Shown one piece after another: positions 1-7,583 of a stretch of DNA of 35,327 nt. The DNA lies in NCBI RefSeq assembly GCF_005405245.1, contig NZ_BJDR01000021.1:1-35327 (forward strand), read 5' to 3'. Each line of letters opens with the position of its first letter. Within the stretch, counting starts at the first letter, position 1. The translations under genes and the position numbers were made by a program. This stretch comes from Enterococcus nangangensis. GTDB taxonomy: Bacteria > Bacillota > Bacilli > Lactobacillales > Enterococcaceae. The notes under the pieces are model-generated. The model had not been told where the DNA came from and did no database searches. It saw nothing but the letters and a program-made list of their open reading frames with translations.

Positions 1-77
1 TAATACCTATTTTATTGCATGAAAAAAGGAGTGGATTTCTCCACTCCATAAAAGTCTAACTTTTTGGGGTCACTACA
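1..77 (+). mobile_element. Right end of an IS3-like (IS150 group?) element, cut by the window edge
   Basis: The stretch ends in AGTCTAACTTTTTGGGG followed by TCACTACA (53-77). Read on the other strand this is TGTAGTGACCCC then AAAAAGTTAGACT, which resembles the terminal inverted repeats of IS150-group IS3 elements as I remember them. The same terminal motif occurs twice more at 16713-16754, which supports its being an IS end and not chance. The transposase would lie upstream of the window. No coding sequence of it is visible here, and the boundary at 77 is inferred from the repeat alone. Confidence 0.5.
22..47 (-). terminator. Intrinsic terminator downstream of the small Xre regulator
   Basis: Perfect 8-bp stem GGAGTGGA/TCCACTCC (28-35 and 40-47) with a 4-nt loop. 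On the minus strand it is followed by six T. It lies inside the probable IS end, so it may have evolved to insulate the element, but it would also stop transcripts leaving the minus-strand regulator gene at 107-322. Confidence 0.7.
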
Positions 78-106
78 TTAGCTGTTGTCATTTGGCATTT
101 TGCTTA

Positions 107-322
107 TTAATCAAAATAAAATAATTCTTCAAACTTTTTATCAAGGGCTAAGCACAATAAAAAAGATAACTTAGCGGATGGATAAAACTCTTCATTTTCG
201 ATATTGGAAATAGTTTGGCGGGATACCCCAACAATTTCTGCCAACTGTGTTTGACTAAGATTTTTTTGGAGGCGACTAAGTTTCATTGTATTATGGAGAA
301 CTAAAGCATCCTTTTTAGTCAT
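107..322 (-). CDS. Small Xre/Cro-type HTH regulator (YozG-like)
   Basis: This 71-residue protein is almost entirely one helix-turn-helix. The core is at about residues 22-45 (LSQTQLAEIVGVSRQTISNIE), followed by the typical tail LALDKKFEELFYFD. Such one-domain regulators usually repress their own operon and pair with a small membrane protein. Here the partner is immediately upstream and the two genes overlap by four bases (ATGA at 319-322), so translation is probably coupled. DNA target and signal are unknown. The length is normal for the family, so the gene is intact although an IS end lies about 30 bp past its stop. Confidence 0.85.
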   Translation of the reverse strand: MTKKDALVLHNTMKLSRLQKNLSQTQLAEIVGVSRQTISNIENEEFYPSAKLSFLLCLALDKKFEELFYFD

Positions 323-666
323 CGCAACAGCCCTACTAGAAACGTAACAAAGAAAAAGCCTGAAGCGATTAAAAATAAGAGGCTACTAATCATGTAGAAA
401 TTTTTCCATGAGATGAGGGGCACCTTTTTGTCTTTTGCCGAATTAGTCCGAGCATACTGGGCAAATAAATAAGCCCCAATTCCACCTAACAGTAAAGCTA
501 ATTCTTCTTGGAAAGAATGATGGGTAAAAAGTTTAACCCCAATCAGCATTAGTAACGTAAAGAGGAGAAACGCGCCAACTGTGCCAGTGGCAAAGTCACT
601 AACGGAACGTTTGTATTCATCCTTTTTTTCTTTTTGTGCTTTAGCTAAAATTTCATTTGTATTCAT
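319..666 (-). CDS. Small membrane protein, DUF6442-like, partner of the HTH regulator
   Basis: 115 residues with a charged N-terminus (MNTNEILAKAQKEKKDEYKRS), then three hydrophobic segments at about residues 30-47, 55-68 and 89-113. The N-terminal pattern (N-EIL-K-R/Q-E-K-DEY) resembles the DUF6442 family often found with YozG-like Xre regulators. Its biochemical role is not known; a role in membrane sensing or in controlling the partner regulator is inference. It is the first gene of a two-gene minus-strand operon, with a clear promoter at 693-721. The ribosome binding site is weak (GAAGGCG). Confidence 0.75.
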   Translation of the reverse strand: MNTNEILAKAQKEKKDEYKRSVSDFATGTVGAFLLFTLLMLIGVKLFTHHSFQEELALLLGGIGAYLFAQYARTNSAKDKKVPLISWKNFYMISSLLFLIASGFFFVTFLVGLLR

Positions 667-692
667 TGGCTGCGCCTTCTTTTTTTGCTTTT

Positions 693-721
693 ATTGTAAA
701 GTTTTTTTAACATCGTGTCAA
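693..721 (-). promoter_or_regulatory. Sigma-A promoter of the DUF6442-HTH operon
   Basis: On the minus strand TTGACA (721-716), a 17-bp spacer and TACAAT (698-693). It lies about 27 bp upstream of the start codon at 666, leaving a short untranslated leader. Confidence 0.75.
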
Positions 722-742
722 GAAAACTTGGCAACAATCATC

Positions 743-808
743 AAAAAAACACCATGACATTTCTCTAGTCAGCACTTGCTGCCAAAGAAAGTCATGGTGT
801 TTTTTTTA
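743..808. terminator. Bidirectional intrinsic terminator between the HTH operon and the P-type ATPase
   Basis: Long inverted repeat ACACCATGAC (749-758) with GTCATGGTGT (791-800), extended inward by TTTCT/AGAAA-type pairs. It is flanked by A7 on the left and T8 on the right, so it works in either direction. Its main job is to end the minus-strand ATPase transcript, whose stop codon lies inside the T-run (806-808). Confidence 0.8.
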
Positions 809-2878
809 TTTGTTGCGTAAAGCTCTTAAGGCGTTTAAGACAGCTAGCAAGGTCACACCCACATCAGCAAAGACGGCTAAGGCCATGGAAGCAATCCCTA
901 AAGCACCTAAAGTTAAGACGATAAATTTAATTCCTAGGGCAAAGATAATATTTTCTTTGACGATGAGTAAGGTCTTTTTAGCGATGGTGACAGCTTGGGG
1001 TAATTTTTCCAAATTATCATCCATAATTACCACATCACTGGCTTCGATGGCGGCGTCACTTCCTAAAGCCCCCATGGAAATACCCACATCAGCGCGGGCT
1101 AAGACCGGTGCATCGTTCATACCATCCCCCACAAAAGCTACGGGAGCAGTGGCCACATGTAACGCTTCTTCTAAATGCTGAACTTTATCCTGAGGTAAAA
1201 GCTCACCATACACTTCATCTAAGTGGAGCTTGCCACCAATACTTTTCGCAACTTTTTGACTATCGCCACTTAATAAGACGGTTTTAACGCGGTTGTTTTT
1301 CTTTAAGTCAGTTAAAGCTGTCGCGGCTTCGTCTTTTAATTCATCTTGAATGACTAGTGTGCCGAGATAATCAGTACCTAAAGCCACATGCACTAAGGTG
1401 GCAGCTGGGAAATCCATGGCAGGTAATACAAGACCAGCTTCTTTCATTAATTTGTCGTTGCCGACACGGACTGTTTGCTGGTTCCAAGTTCCCACAAGAC
1501 CATAGCCACTTTTTTCTTGCAAGTCGCTCACTGGTAACAGTGTTTCTTGATTTTTGGCCAAGATAACTTTGGCAATGGGATGGGGAGAATCTTGTTCAAG
1601 ACTGGCGGCCAATTGTAAAACTTTGGCAGGCTCGTCTGCATTTAAGACGTCAGTTAAAACGAAATTGCCTTTGGTTAGTGTACCAGTTTTATCAAAGATA
1701 AAGGTTTGGGCTTGGGCTAATTTTTCTAAGTAAGTACTTCCTTTAATTAGAATCCCTTTTTTACTAGCACCCCCAAGACCAGCAAAGAAACTCAGGGGCA
1801 CGGAAATGACTAAAGCGCACGGACAAGAGATGACTAAAAAGGTTAACGCGCGGTAAATCCACGGTTGGAAAGCACTTTGGGTGATTAAAGGCATCCCAAC
1901 ACCTAAGAAAGCAGCAGCTAAAACAACGACTGGCGTGTAGTAACGGGCAAAACGGGTAATAAATTGTTCCGCCGGTGCTTTTTTACTGGTGGCATTTTCT
2001 ACTAAAGCTAAAATCTGTGCGGCGGTGGAGTTGTCAGCATCTTTAGTAACTTTTAAAGTAACACTTTGACTGGTGTTGATCATGCCGCTGAGTAAGGTGG
2101 CACCTACTGTATAATGTTTAGGCACGGCTTCCCCAGTTAAGGCAGAAGTGTCAAAGTAAGAGTCGCCAACAGTAACGGTACCGTCTAAAGGAACTTTTTC
2201 ACCGGGCTTGACGCGCACCAATTCTCCTAGCTGTACTTCCCTAGGATCCACGGTGAGATCTTGACCATCACGTATGACGCGGGCAAAGTCAGGGCGTAAG
2301 TTTAAAGCTTCTTGAATGGCTTTACGGGAGCTTTCTACGGCACGATCTTGGAAATATTCACCTAATTGGTAGAAAAGCATCACCGCTACCGCTTCGGGAA
2401 ATTCTTGAATTGCTAAGGCACCAATTGTGGCGACGGTCATTAAGAAGTTCTCATCAAAAACGAGACCCGCGGCTAAATTTTGCACGGCTTTTTTAACGAC
2501 GGGGAAACCCACTGCTAAGTAAAGGGCCACATAAATCAGAATAGTAGGTAAAAGGGGTAAGGTGACAAAGTGCATCACCACCAGTCCAATGAAAACACCA
2601 GCAATAATTTTTAAAATGGTGTTACCTTCTGCTTCTGCCGGAGTGGTAATTTTCTTTTTTTCTTTTTCCAAGGTAACGTCTGGTTCGATTTTACTTAAGG
2701 TGGTGCGAATTTCTTCTTCCACTTGTGCACTAGCTTTAGGCGCACAGGTATAGCACAACTCAGTCGTTAAAAAGTTTACTTGAACATTTTCTGTTGCGGG
2801 AATTTTTTTCACTGCGTCTTCAATTTTAGTTGCACAGTGAGCGCAGTCTAAACCGCGTAAATAATATTTTTGTTCCAT
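806..2878 (-). CDS. cadA: P1B-type heavy-metal-transporting ATPase (Zn/Cd/Pb class, CadA/ZntA-like)
   Basis: 690 residues, full length. An N-terminal heavy-metal-associated domain carries GLDCAHC (Cys12, Cys15). An acidic-basic linker leads to the membrane part. Then come the actuator motif TGEAVP, the transmembrane metal-site CPC (352-354), the phosphorylated Asp396 in DKTGTLTKG, the HP motif (SPHPIA) and the hinge GDGMNDAP. The C-terminal membrane helix FADVGVTLLAVLNA carries the conserved Asp of the Zn/Cd/Pb subgroup, unlike the copper ATPases. It should export divalent soft metals from the cytoplasm using ATP. It is transcribed alone from a promoter with an ArsR-type operator (2921-2950). 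No regulator gene is adjacent. Cobalt specificity cannot be excluded. Confidence 0.92.
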   Translation of the reverse strand: MEQKYYLRGLDCAHCATKIEDAVKKIPATENVQVNFLTTELCYTCAPKASAQVEEEIRTTLSKIEPDVTLEKEKKKITTPAEAEGNTILKIIAGVFIGLVVMHFVTLPLLPTILIYVALYLAVGFPVVKKAVQNLAAGLVFDENFLMTVATIGALAIQEFPEAVAVMLFYQLGEYFQDRAVESSRKAIQEALNLRPDFARVIRDGQDLTVDPREVQLGELVRVKPGEKVPLDGTVTVGDSYFDTSALTGEAVPKHYTVGATLLSGMINTSQSVTLKVTKDADNSTAAQILALVENATSKKAPAEQFITRFARYYTPVVVLAAAFLGVGMPLITQSAFQPWIYRALTFLVISCPCALVISVPLSFFAGLGGASKKGILIKGSTYLEKLAQAQTFIFDKTGTLTKGNFVLTDVLNADEPAKVLQLAASLEQDSPHPIAKVILAKNQETLLPVSDLQEKSGYGLVGTWNQQTVRVGNDKLMKEAGLVLPAMDFPAATLVHVALGTDYLGTLVIQDELKDEAATALTDLKKNNRVKTVLLSGDSQKVAKSIGGKLHLDEVYGELLPQDKVQHLEEALHVATAPVAFVGDGMNDAPVLARADVGISMGALGSDAAIEASDVVIMDDNLEKLPQAVTIAKKTLLIVKENIIFALGIKFIVLTLGALGIASMALAVFADVGVTLLAVLNALRALRNK

Positions 2879-2920
2879 CGCCTAAGCACTCCTTTAACAC
2901 ATGAATTATCTTTCATGAAT

Positions 2921-2950
2921 ATTATATATGATTGAACAATCATATGTCAA
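2921..2950 (-). promoter_or_regulatory. cadA promoter with a perfect ArsR/SmtB-type operator in its spacer
   Basis: On the minus strand TTGACA (2950-2945), an 18-bp spacer and TATAAT (2926-2921). A perfect 9-2-9 palindrome, ATATGATTG-AA-CAATCATAT (2926-2945), sits between and overlaps both boxes, so a bound dimer would block RNA polymerase. The spacing and AT-rich arms fit ArsR/SmtB/CadC metal sensors. They do not fit CopY (TACANNTGTA) or AdcR/ZitR (TTAACnnGTTAA). MerR-type control is less likely with an 18-bp spacer. The regulator is not encoded in this window. Confidence 0.75.
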
Positions 2951-3010
2951 GGGAACATCGTTCTTTTAAATAAATATTTTTAAGTTTCAAAGCGCTTTAC
3001 TTTTAAAATA

Positions 3011-3039
3011 AAAAAACCACCACACACGCTGTGGGGTGG
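3011..3039 (-). terminator. Intrinsic terminator of the GNAT gene
   Basis: On the minus strand CCACC-CCACA, a short loop and TGTGT-GGTGG (3039-3017), one mismatch in the stem, followed by a run of T. It lies 20 bp after the GNAT stop codon. Confidence 0.7.
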
Positions 3040-3057
3040 GCTGATTTTTCCCCAAGC

Positions 3058-3570
3058 TTAAGCAAAAGCGGCAGGATATTTGACCATCGTTGCTTCAGTT
3101 AAAGTGAAGGGTTGGAAAGCTTTCACCATGAAATTTTCGTTAGGTACTGGAAAAGGCGATGTGATGTTGTAAGCTAGCGCTTTTTGGTAACCAAATTTAG
3201 GATAATAAGCAGCGTGACCTAAGACGATGCTACAAGTAAAACCTTGAGCTTTTAAAATTTGGTGCCCGCGAGTAATTAATTGCCCGCCAATCCCTAAATT
3301 TTGATAGGTGGGTTCTACGGCTAAGGGGGCTAGCCCACAAGCCTTTAAATGCGCAACCGTCACTTTAGAAAACATAATGTGCCCGACGATTTTGCCATTT
3401 ATTTCGGCTACCAGACAAGTTTCAGGCAGTGCGACGTTAGTTTGCCGCAAACGCTCCACTAAGTTTTGTTCATCGCCGTCACTATGAGGAGCATGGGCAA
3501 AGGCCCGACTGACCAATTGCCGAATTGCCGGATAATCTTGCGGGGTTTCTGGGCGTAAAATAATTTCCAT
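3058..3570 (-). CDS. GNAT N-acetyltransferase (YhbS-like)
   Basis: 170 residues spanning one GNAT fold. The N-terminal strand is IILRPETPQDYPAIRQLV. Motif A (about residues 80-100) reads LAPLAVEPTYQNLGIGGQLI, containing the acetyl-CoA pyrophosphate-binding Q-x-x-G-x-G/A pattern. The later segment GHAAYYPKFGYQKA is typical of the YhbS subgroup. It should transfer acetyl from acetyl-CoA to an amine; the substrate is unknown. It is divergent from the Nudix gene at 3630 and has a good ribosome binding site (AAAAGGAGAATTC) before ATG 3570. It is monocistronic with its own terminator. Confidence 0.85.
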   Translation of the reverse strand: MEIILRPETPQDYPAIRQLVSRAFAHAPHSDGDEQNLVERLRQTNVALPETCLVAEINGKIVGHIMFSKVTVAHLKACGLAPLAVEPTYQNLGIGGQLITRGHQILKAQGFTCSIVLGHAAYYPKFGYQKALAYNITSPFPVPNENFMVKAFQPFTLTEATMVKYPAAFA

Positions 3571-3581
3571 GAATTCTCCTT

Positions 3582-3610
3582 TTGAACGTGGTATGATAAG
3601 ACATTATAAC
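3582..3610 (+). promoter_or_regulatory. Promoter of the Nudix-DUF925 operon
   Basis: TTGAAC (3582-3587), 17-bp spacer, TATAAC (3605-3610). Predicted start of transcription is near 3617, only about 13 bases before the start codon at 3630. Confidence 0.65.
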
Positions 3611-3629
3611 ATAAGAGTAGGTGGCGCTA

Positions 3630-4085
3630 ATGGCTGAAAGTGAAGCAGCAATTTTTACCAATATGTGCATGATTGAAAATGAATACGGCGAGGTTTTAGT
3701 AGAAGATCGCCAGAAAAAAGATTGGCCAGGACTAACATTTCCTGGCGGACACGTGGAATTAGGGGAGTCTTTTGTGGAAGCCTGTCAACGGGAAGTCTGG
3801 GAAGAGACGGGGTTGACGGTGACGAATTTACATTTGTGTGGCGTGAAGCAATTCCAAACGCGCGCTAAAGAGCGGTACGTCATTTTCTTTTACCGGACGA
3901 AACATTTTTCCGGCAAACTCCAAGCTTCTGCTGAAGGCCCTGTCTATTGGTTACCTAAAGGACAATTGAAAAAGCAAAAAGTAGCCCCAGACTTTTTGGA
4001 AATGGTGCAGGTGATGGAAGACGAAAATTTAAGTGAATTCTTTTATCAACAGGCCGCGGGCGACTGGGAGATTGAATTGCGATGA
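3630..4085 (+). CDS. Nudix hydrolase (MutT/8-oxo-dGTP diphosphatase-like)
   Basis: 151 residues. The Nudix box is complete at about residues 38-60: GGHVELGES, seven further residues, then REVWEETGL, with the REVWEE glutamates that bind the metal. Such enzymes split nucleoside diphosphates linked to another group. The MutT-like size and the WPGLTFPGGHVE context suggest oxidised dNTPs or a related nucleotide, but the substrate is not readable. I chose ATG 3630 because AGGTGG lies 5 bases before it; a GTG at 3621 would overlap that site. The stop overlaps the next ATG by four bases (4082-4085), so the two genes are translationally coupled. Confidence 0.85.
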   Translation: MAESEAAIFTNMCMIENEYGEVLVEDRQKKDWPGLTFPGGHVELGESFVEACQREVWEETGLTVTNLHLCGVKQFQTRAKERYVIFFYRTKHFSGKLQASAEGPVYWLPKGQLKKQKVAPDFLEMVQVMEDENLSEFFYQQAAGDWEIELR

Positions 4086-4642
4086 ATACGGCGGAAATGG
4101 AAGCTTATTTGCGTAATGACCCGACGATGATGCGCTTGTTAAAAATTATCGCCACCTTACCCTTAAAGGATTGTTGGTTGTGCGCCGGTACAATCCGCAA
4201 TTTTTTGTGGAACACCTTAAGTGGGCAACCAGCATGGCAAGCACAAAAGGATGTGGACGTAGTTTGTTTTGATCCCGCGCTTCCTTATGAAGAGACGGAG
4301 AAGTGGAGTGCCACGTTGCGGAAAACGTATTCTGAGTTTCATTGGGAAGTAAAAAATGAAGTCTATATGCACCAACATAATCCCCAAACCTTACCTTATG
4401 CTAGCAGTTGTGATGCCATTGCCAAATTTCCAGAAACCGTCACGGCCATTGCCTGTCGCTTAAATGCCGCGGGTCAACTAGAAATTTTTGCGCCTTACGG
4501 GTTGAATGATTTGGCGAATTTTGTGTTACGCCCCACACCACATGCTAAAGAAAATCCGCAACGCCTAGCAATCTTTTATCGGCGGGTTGCTAAAAAAAAT
4601 TGGACGACGCTGTGGCCCCAATTGCGTTATGCTGAAAACTAA
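4082..4642 (+). CDS. DUF925 (NTP_transf_6) nucleotidyltransferase-like protein
   Basis: 186 residues. Matches the pattern of the DUF925 family: WLCAGTIRNFLWN near residue 33, KDVDVVCFD near residue 59 (the paired aspartates of a nucleotidyltransferase core), and late motifs GLNDLANFVLRPTP and YRRVAKKNWTTLWPQL. Function in the family is uncharacterised; transfer of a nucleotide to an unknown acceptor is inferred from the fold. It is the second gene of an operon with the Nudix hydrolase, overlapping by ATGA. Confidence 0.8.
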   Translation: MNTAEMEAYLRNDPTMMRLLKIIATLPLKDCWLCAGTIRNFLWNTLSGQPAWQAQKDVDVVCFDPALPYEETEKWSATLRKTYSEFHWEVKNEVYMHQHNPQTLPYASSCDAIAKFPETVTAIACRLNAAGQLEIFAPYGLNDLANFVLRPTPHAKENPQRLAIFYRRVAKKNWTTLWPQLRYAEN

Positions 4643-4667
4643 AATTTTATGAATAAAGAGGTCTTTT

Positions 4668-5795
4668 ATGTCTGCTTATATTTATCCGATTAAAATGGCG
4701 CTAGTCATTTTTCCTTTTTTAGCCTTGTTGCTGAGTTTTCCTTTATTTATTAAAGAGTACCGCAAGTACGGCTCCTTTCCAGTGATTAAAGGGGTGCTCA
4801 TTTATTCGTTTATTTTCTATTTGTTGACCGCCTTTTTCCTCACGATGTTGCCGCTACCTTCAAAAGAGGTGGTAGCCCAAATGACTTCGCCGCGGATTCA
4901 GCTAATTCCTTTTGCCAATGTGCAGGCCTTTTTGCGGGATACATTTTTAAATTGGCGGGAGCCCAGCACCTATTTACCAGCTATGAAGCAAAGCGTTTTT
5001 TTAGAGCCGCTTTTTAACATCTTTTTGACCATTCCTTTTGGGATTTATTTGCGCTATTATTTCCGTTGTTCCTTGAAAAAAACGGTGCTCTTGAGTTTTT
5101 GTTTATCCCTTTTCTTTGAAGTAACGCAATTTACTGGACTGTACTTTATTTATCCTCGACCTTATCGTCTAGCCGACGTGAATGATTTAATCAACAATAC
5201 GTTAGGGGGACTCATTGGTTTTGCCCTCGCTCCTTTGCTGGCTAAAATTTTGCCAACGCGCCAAGAAATTGATGAGCTCTCTTATCATAAAGGGCAAACG
5301 GTCTCCTTTTTACGACGGGTTGTGGCCTTTCTTTTAGACTGGGGCGTTATTTGGGGATTCCGCATTGTTTTTAACCCGCTCTACACTAAAGCTAGTCCCT
5401 ACATGTGGCTAGTGGAGATTCTCGTCTACTTTTGCCTCATTCCAGCCATCAATAATGGTCAAACTTTTGGCAAAGCCATCGTACGGATCCGCGTAGTAAC
5501 TTTAGCTGATGAAAGAGTAGGATTTTTCCGCATGACGGCGCGCTATTTATTGCTTTACGGGGTTACAAACGGCTTACTCGCTCTTGCTGGCTACTTCAAT
5601 GAAGCCTTCACTACCGCCAACACCCCTAATGCTAACGCAGAAAGTATTCTGCCGTTACTGATTTACAGTGTACTTTTCAGTGGTTTAGTCTTAGTGCAAG
5701 GCGCTATCTTATTAATAGGTCTTTTAATGAAACGTCTCCTGTATTATGAAAGCATCAGCAAAACAAAAGAGATTAGTACGATTATTAAAAAATAA
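4668..5795 (+). CDS. VanZ-family membrane protein with C-terminal RDD domain
   Basis: 375 residues, polytopic. Residues about 1-205 form a VanZ-like domain with four to five membrane helices and the signature RLADVNDLINNTLGGLIG near residue 168. Residues about 215-360 form an RDD domain with RRVVAFLLDWGVIWG near residue 219 and the NGQTFGKAIVRIRVV segment. VanZ proteins are linked to low-level teicoplanin or lipoglycopeptide tolerance; RDD domains are of uncertain, possibly transport, function. Membrane location is certain from the sequence; the role is not. The gene follows the DUF925 gene by 25 bases with its own AGAGG site and ends at a strong terminator. Confidence 0.85.
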   Translation: MSAYIYPIKMALVIFPFLALLLSFPLFIKEYRKYGSFPVIKGVLIYSFIFYLLTAFFLTMLPLPSKEVVAQMTSPRIQLIPFANVQAFLRDTFLNWREPSTYLPAMKQSVFLEPLFNIFLTIPFGIYLRYYFRCSLKKTVLLSFCLSLFFEVTQFTGLYFIYPRPYRLADVNDLINNTLGGLIGFALAPLLAKILPTRQEIDELSYHKGQTVSFLRRVVAFLLDWGVIWGFRIVFNPLYTKASPYMWLVEILVYFCLIPAINNGQTFGKAIVRIRVVTLADERVGFFRMTARYLLLYGVTNGLLALAGYFNEAFTTANTPNANAESILPLLIYSVLFSGLVLVQGAILLIGLLMKRLLYYESISKTKEISTIIKK

Positions 5796-5804
5796 ATAAA
5801 AAAA

Positions 5805-5870
5805 GAAACCCTGTTCTCTTGGCACCAGCTGACCTGGCTAGTGTTGTCGAGGGAACGGGTTTCTTTTTTT
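5805..5870. terminator. Large intrinsic terminator between convergent vanZ-RDD and ABC genes
   Basis: GAAACCC-GTTC at 5805 onward pairs with GGAAC-GGGTTTC ending at 5863, with a second inner stem around CCAG/CTGG. A-rich on the left and T7 on the right, so it can serve both converging genes. The hairpin of nearly 60 bases is unusually long for a simple terminator. Confidence 0.8.
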
Positions 5871-5886
5871 GTTAAGTAATATTTTT

Positions 5887-7488
5887 TTATTCGCGGCACA
5901 AATGGTGGCTTTCAATATGATACACCGTCAGTTCTTCAGCGTCTAAACCTTCAAAGTGGTGGGCAATTTCTAAGACGCCAACCGGTAAGTGGTATAAAAG
6001 CTGCCGAATGCTCCGGGCATTTTCCGCATCTAAGGCAGCGGTAATTTCATCGGCGAAAATAAAGGGCCGTTGTCGCAATAAAGCGCGGGCAATTTCTAAA
6101 CGTTGTTTTTGACCGACCGATAAGTTGTCCCCGTGTTCAGTTAATCCGTAGTCTAAAGGATTTGCCCCAAAGCTGTGTTCTAAATGGACAGCCGCTAACA
6201 CCTTGAGTAATTCCTCATCTGGATAATTTTCCGCACCTAAAGTTAGATTAAAACGGATGGATTGTTGGAATAAAAAAGGACTCTGATGAATGGTGGCAAT
6301 CTGCGCTTGGGCATTAGCTAAAGACACTGGACCGCGGGGCCCACTGAAGGATAAGGTGCCAGCTAATAACTTTTGCCAACCAGCTAGTGTTTGTAACAAA
6401 GTACTCTTCCCTAAACCTGAGGCACCAGTGAGTAAAATCTTTTTTTGCGGCGTCAGCGCTAAGTCAACATCGGTAAGTAATGGTGTGGCCCAATCATAGC
6501 CTAGGGTTGCTTCAGCTAAAGTGATGGTAGTTAAGGGCTCGTTAAGTACATCAGGTGTTTTTTCGGGTACAACGGGAGTCGTTAAGGCTTTTAAAAGTTC
6601 TTGCCGTTTGGCTTTAGTGGTATTGATTTGATTGATAATTTGCGCACAGCCGACAAAAGGTGTGTTGATGCGGTCAGCTGCCAACATGATGGCCACTAAT
6701 TTAGCTGCTGTAAAGTGGGGATTTACAGTAATCATGATTAAGCCAATAAAAAGCGGAAAGACCAGACCAAAGATCATGGCAACATTGGTGCCTAAATTTA
6801 CCAGTAGACTCGCTTTCGTTAATTGAAATTTAGCATCTTCCCGCGTGCTTAAAGCTTCATCGTGCATCACGCGATACGGGGCCGTTGCTTGATAACTTTT
6901 TAAAGTAAAAAAGCCGGCGATTTGATCTTTTAAAATGCCTAAGTAATGCGCGTTTTGCTGCGTGAAATTCGCACCTTTCGCGCCTAAATATTTTTTGAAA
7001 AACAAACTAGGCAACATCCCTAAAGCGGATAAAACGATAAAAACGAGAGCAACGAGGGGATTGAGGGACAAGGCGTAAATTAAAGAAACCAGACCGAGAC
7101 TAAAGTAAGAAAAGACATCCACCCACGGACCAAAATAATTTTCTTGCAAAAAATCTACATCATTGGTTAGACTCGCTAAAATATCCCCTTCACTTAATTG
7201 TTGTTGCAAACCAAATTGCAAAAGTTTCTTTTTGACGAAAAGATTAATTTGCTGGGTATAGCGAGCTTTGGCGATGCTAGCTACCACCCGCCCGACTTGG
7301 GTTAATGTATAAAAAATAAAATAACCTAAACAAAATTGCCAAATACTCCTAAAACTACTTTGGAGAGTAAAGGAAGCAGTGTGGGCGATAAGGTAAGAGA
7401 CGACAATGCCTTCAAAAGCGGCAGCGCCTAACCCTAACGCTAAGGCGAGATAAGTCCGTAAACGGACGGCTTTAAAAATAACTTTCAT
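5887..7488 (-). CDS. ABC exporter, fused membrane and ATP-binding domains
   Basis: 533 residues. The first ~300 form a six-helix exporter-type membrane domain. The ATPase has Walker A GASGLGKST, signature LSVGQKQRLEIARAL, Walker B FIFADE and D-loop AALD, all intact, so the protein should hydrolyse ATP as a homodimer, or as a heterodimer with a partner not present here. Start chosen at ATG 7488 because GGAGGAATTTTTT precedes it; the in-frame ATG at 7515 has no site. It is divergent from an Rgg-type regulator, a layout often used for peptide export or resistance, but the substrate is unknown. A minus-strand TATACT (7527-7522) lacks a good -35 box, which may mean activation by the regulator. Confidence 0.85.
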   Translation of the reverse strand: MKVIFKAVRLRTYLALALGLGAAAFEGIVVSYLIAHTASFTLQSSFRSIWQFCLGYFIFYTLTQVGRVVASIAKARYTQQINLFVKKKLLQFGLQQQLSEGDILASLTNDVDFLQENYFGPWVDVFSYFSLGLVSLIYALSLNPLVALVFIVLSALGMLPSLFFKKYLGAKGANFTQQNAHYLGILKDQIAGFFTLKSYQATAPYRVMHDEALSTREDAKFQLTKASLLVNLGTNVAMIFGLVFPLFIGLIMITVNPHFTAAKLVAIMLAADRINTPFVGCAQIINQINTTKAKRQELLKALTTPVVPEKTPDVLNEPLTTITLAEATLGYDWATPLLTDVDLALTPQKKILLTGASGLGKSTLLQTLAGWQKLLAGTLSFSGPRGPVSLANAQAQIATIHQSPFLFQQSIRFNLTLGAENYPDEELLKVLAAVHLEHSFGANPLDYGLTEHGDNLSVGQKQRLEIARALLRQRPFIFADEITAALDAENARSIRQLLYHLPVGVLEIAHHFEGLDAEELTVYHIESHHLCRE

Positions 7489-7507
7489 AAAAAATTCCTC
7501 CTTCTTG

Positions 7508-7517
7508 TTGTGCACAA
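7508..7517. promoter_or_regulatory. Palindrome TTGTGCACAA between ABC exporter and Rgg regulator
   Basis: Perfect 10-bp palindrome just downstream of the exporter's TATACT box and upstream of its ribosome binding site. It could be an operator for the neighbouring Rgg-like protein. This is inference from position and symmetry only. Confidence 0.35.
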
Positions 7518-7583
7518 GGAGAGTATAGCTTGTCGCAGCTAGAATTTTGTGCTAAGGTGACTAAAATGACAGGAGGAAGCATA

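Noticed and set aside
810..1181. Plus-strand open frame of 123 codons opposite the cadA 3' end.
   Set aside because: It is antisense to a clear P-type ATPase, has no ribosome binding site and no recognisable protein features.
2986..3001. AAAGCGCTTT palindrome upstream of the cadA promoter as a cre site.
   Set aside because: The flanks break the cre consensus at two or more fixed positions, and it lies more than 30 bp upstream of the cadA -35 box.
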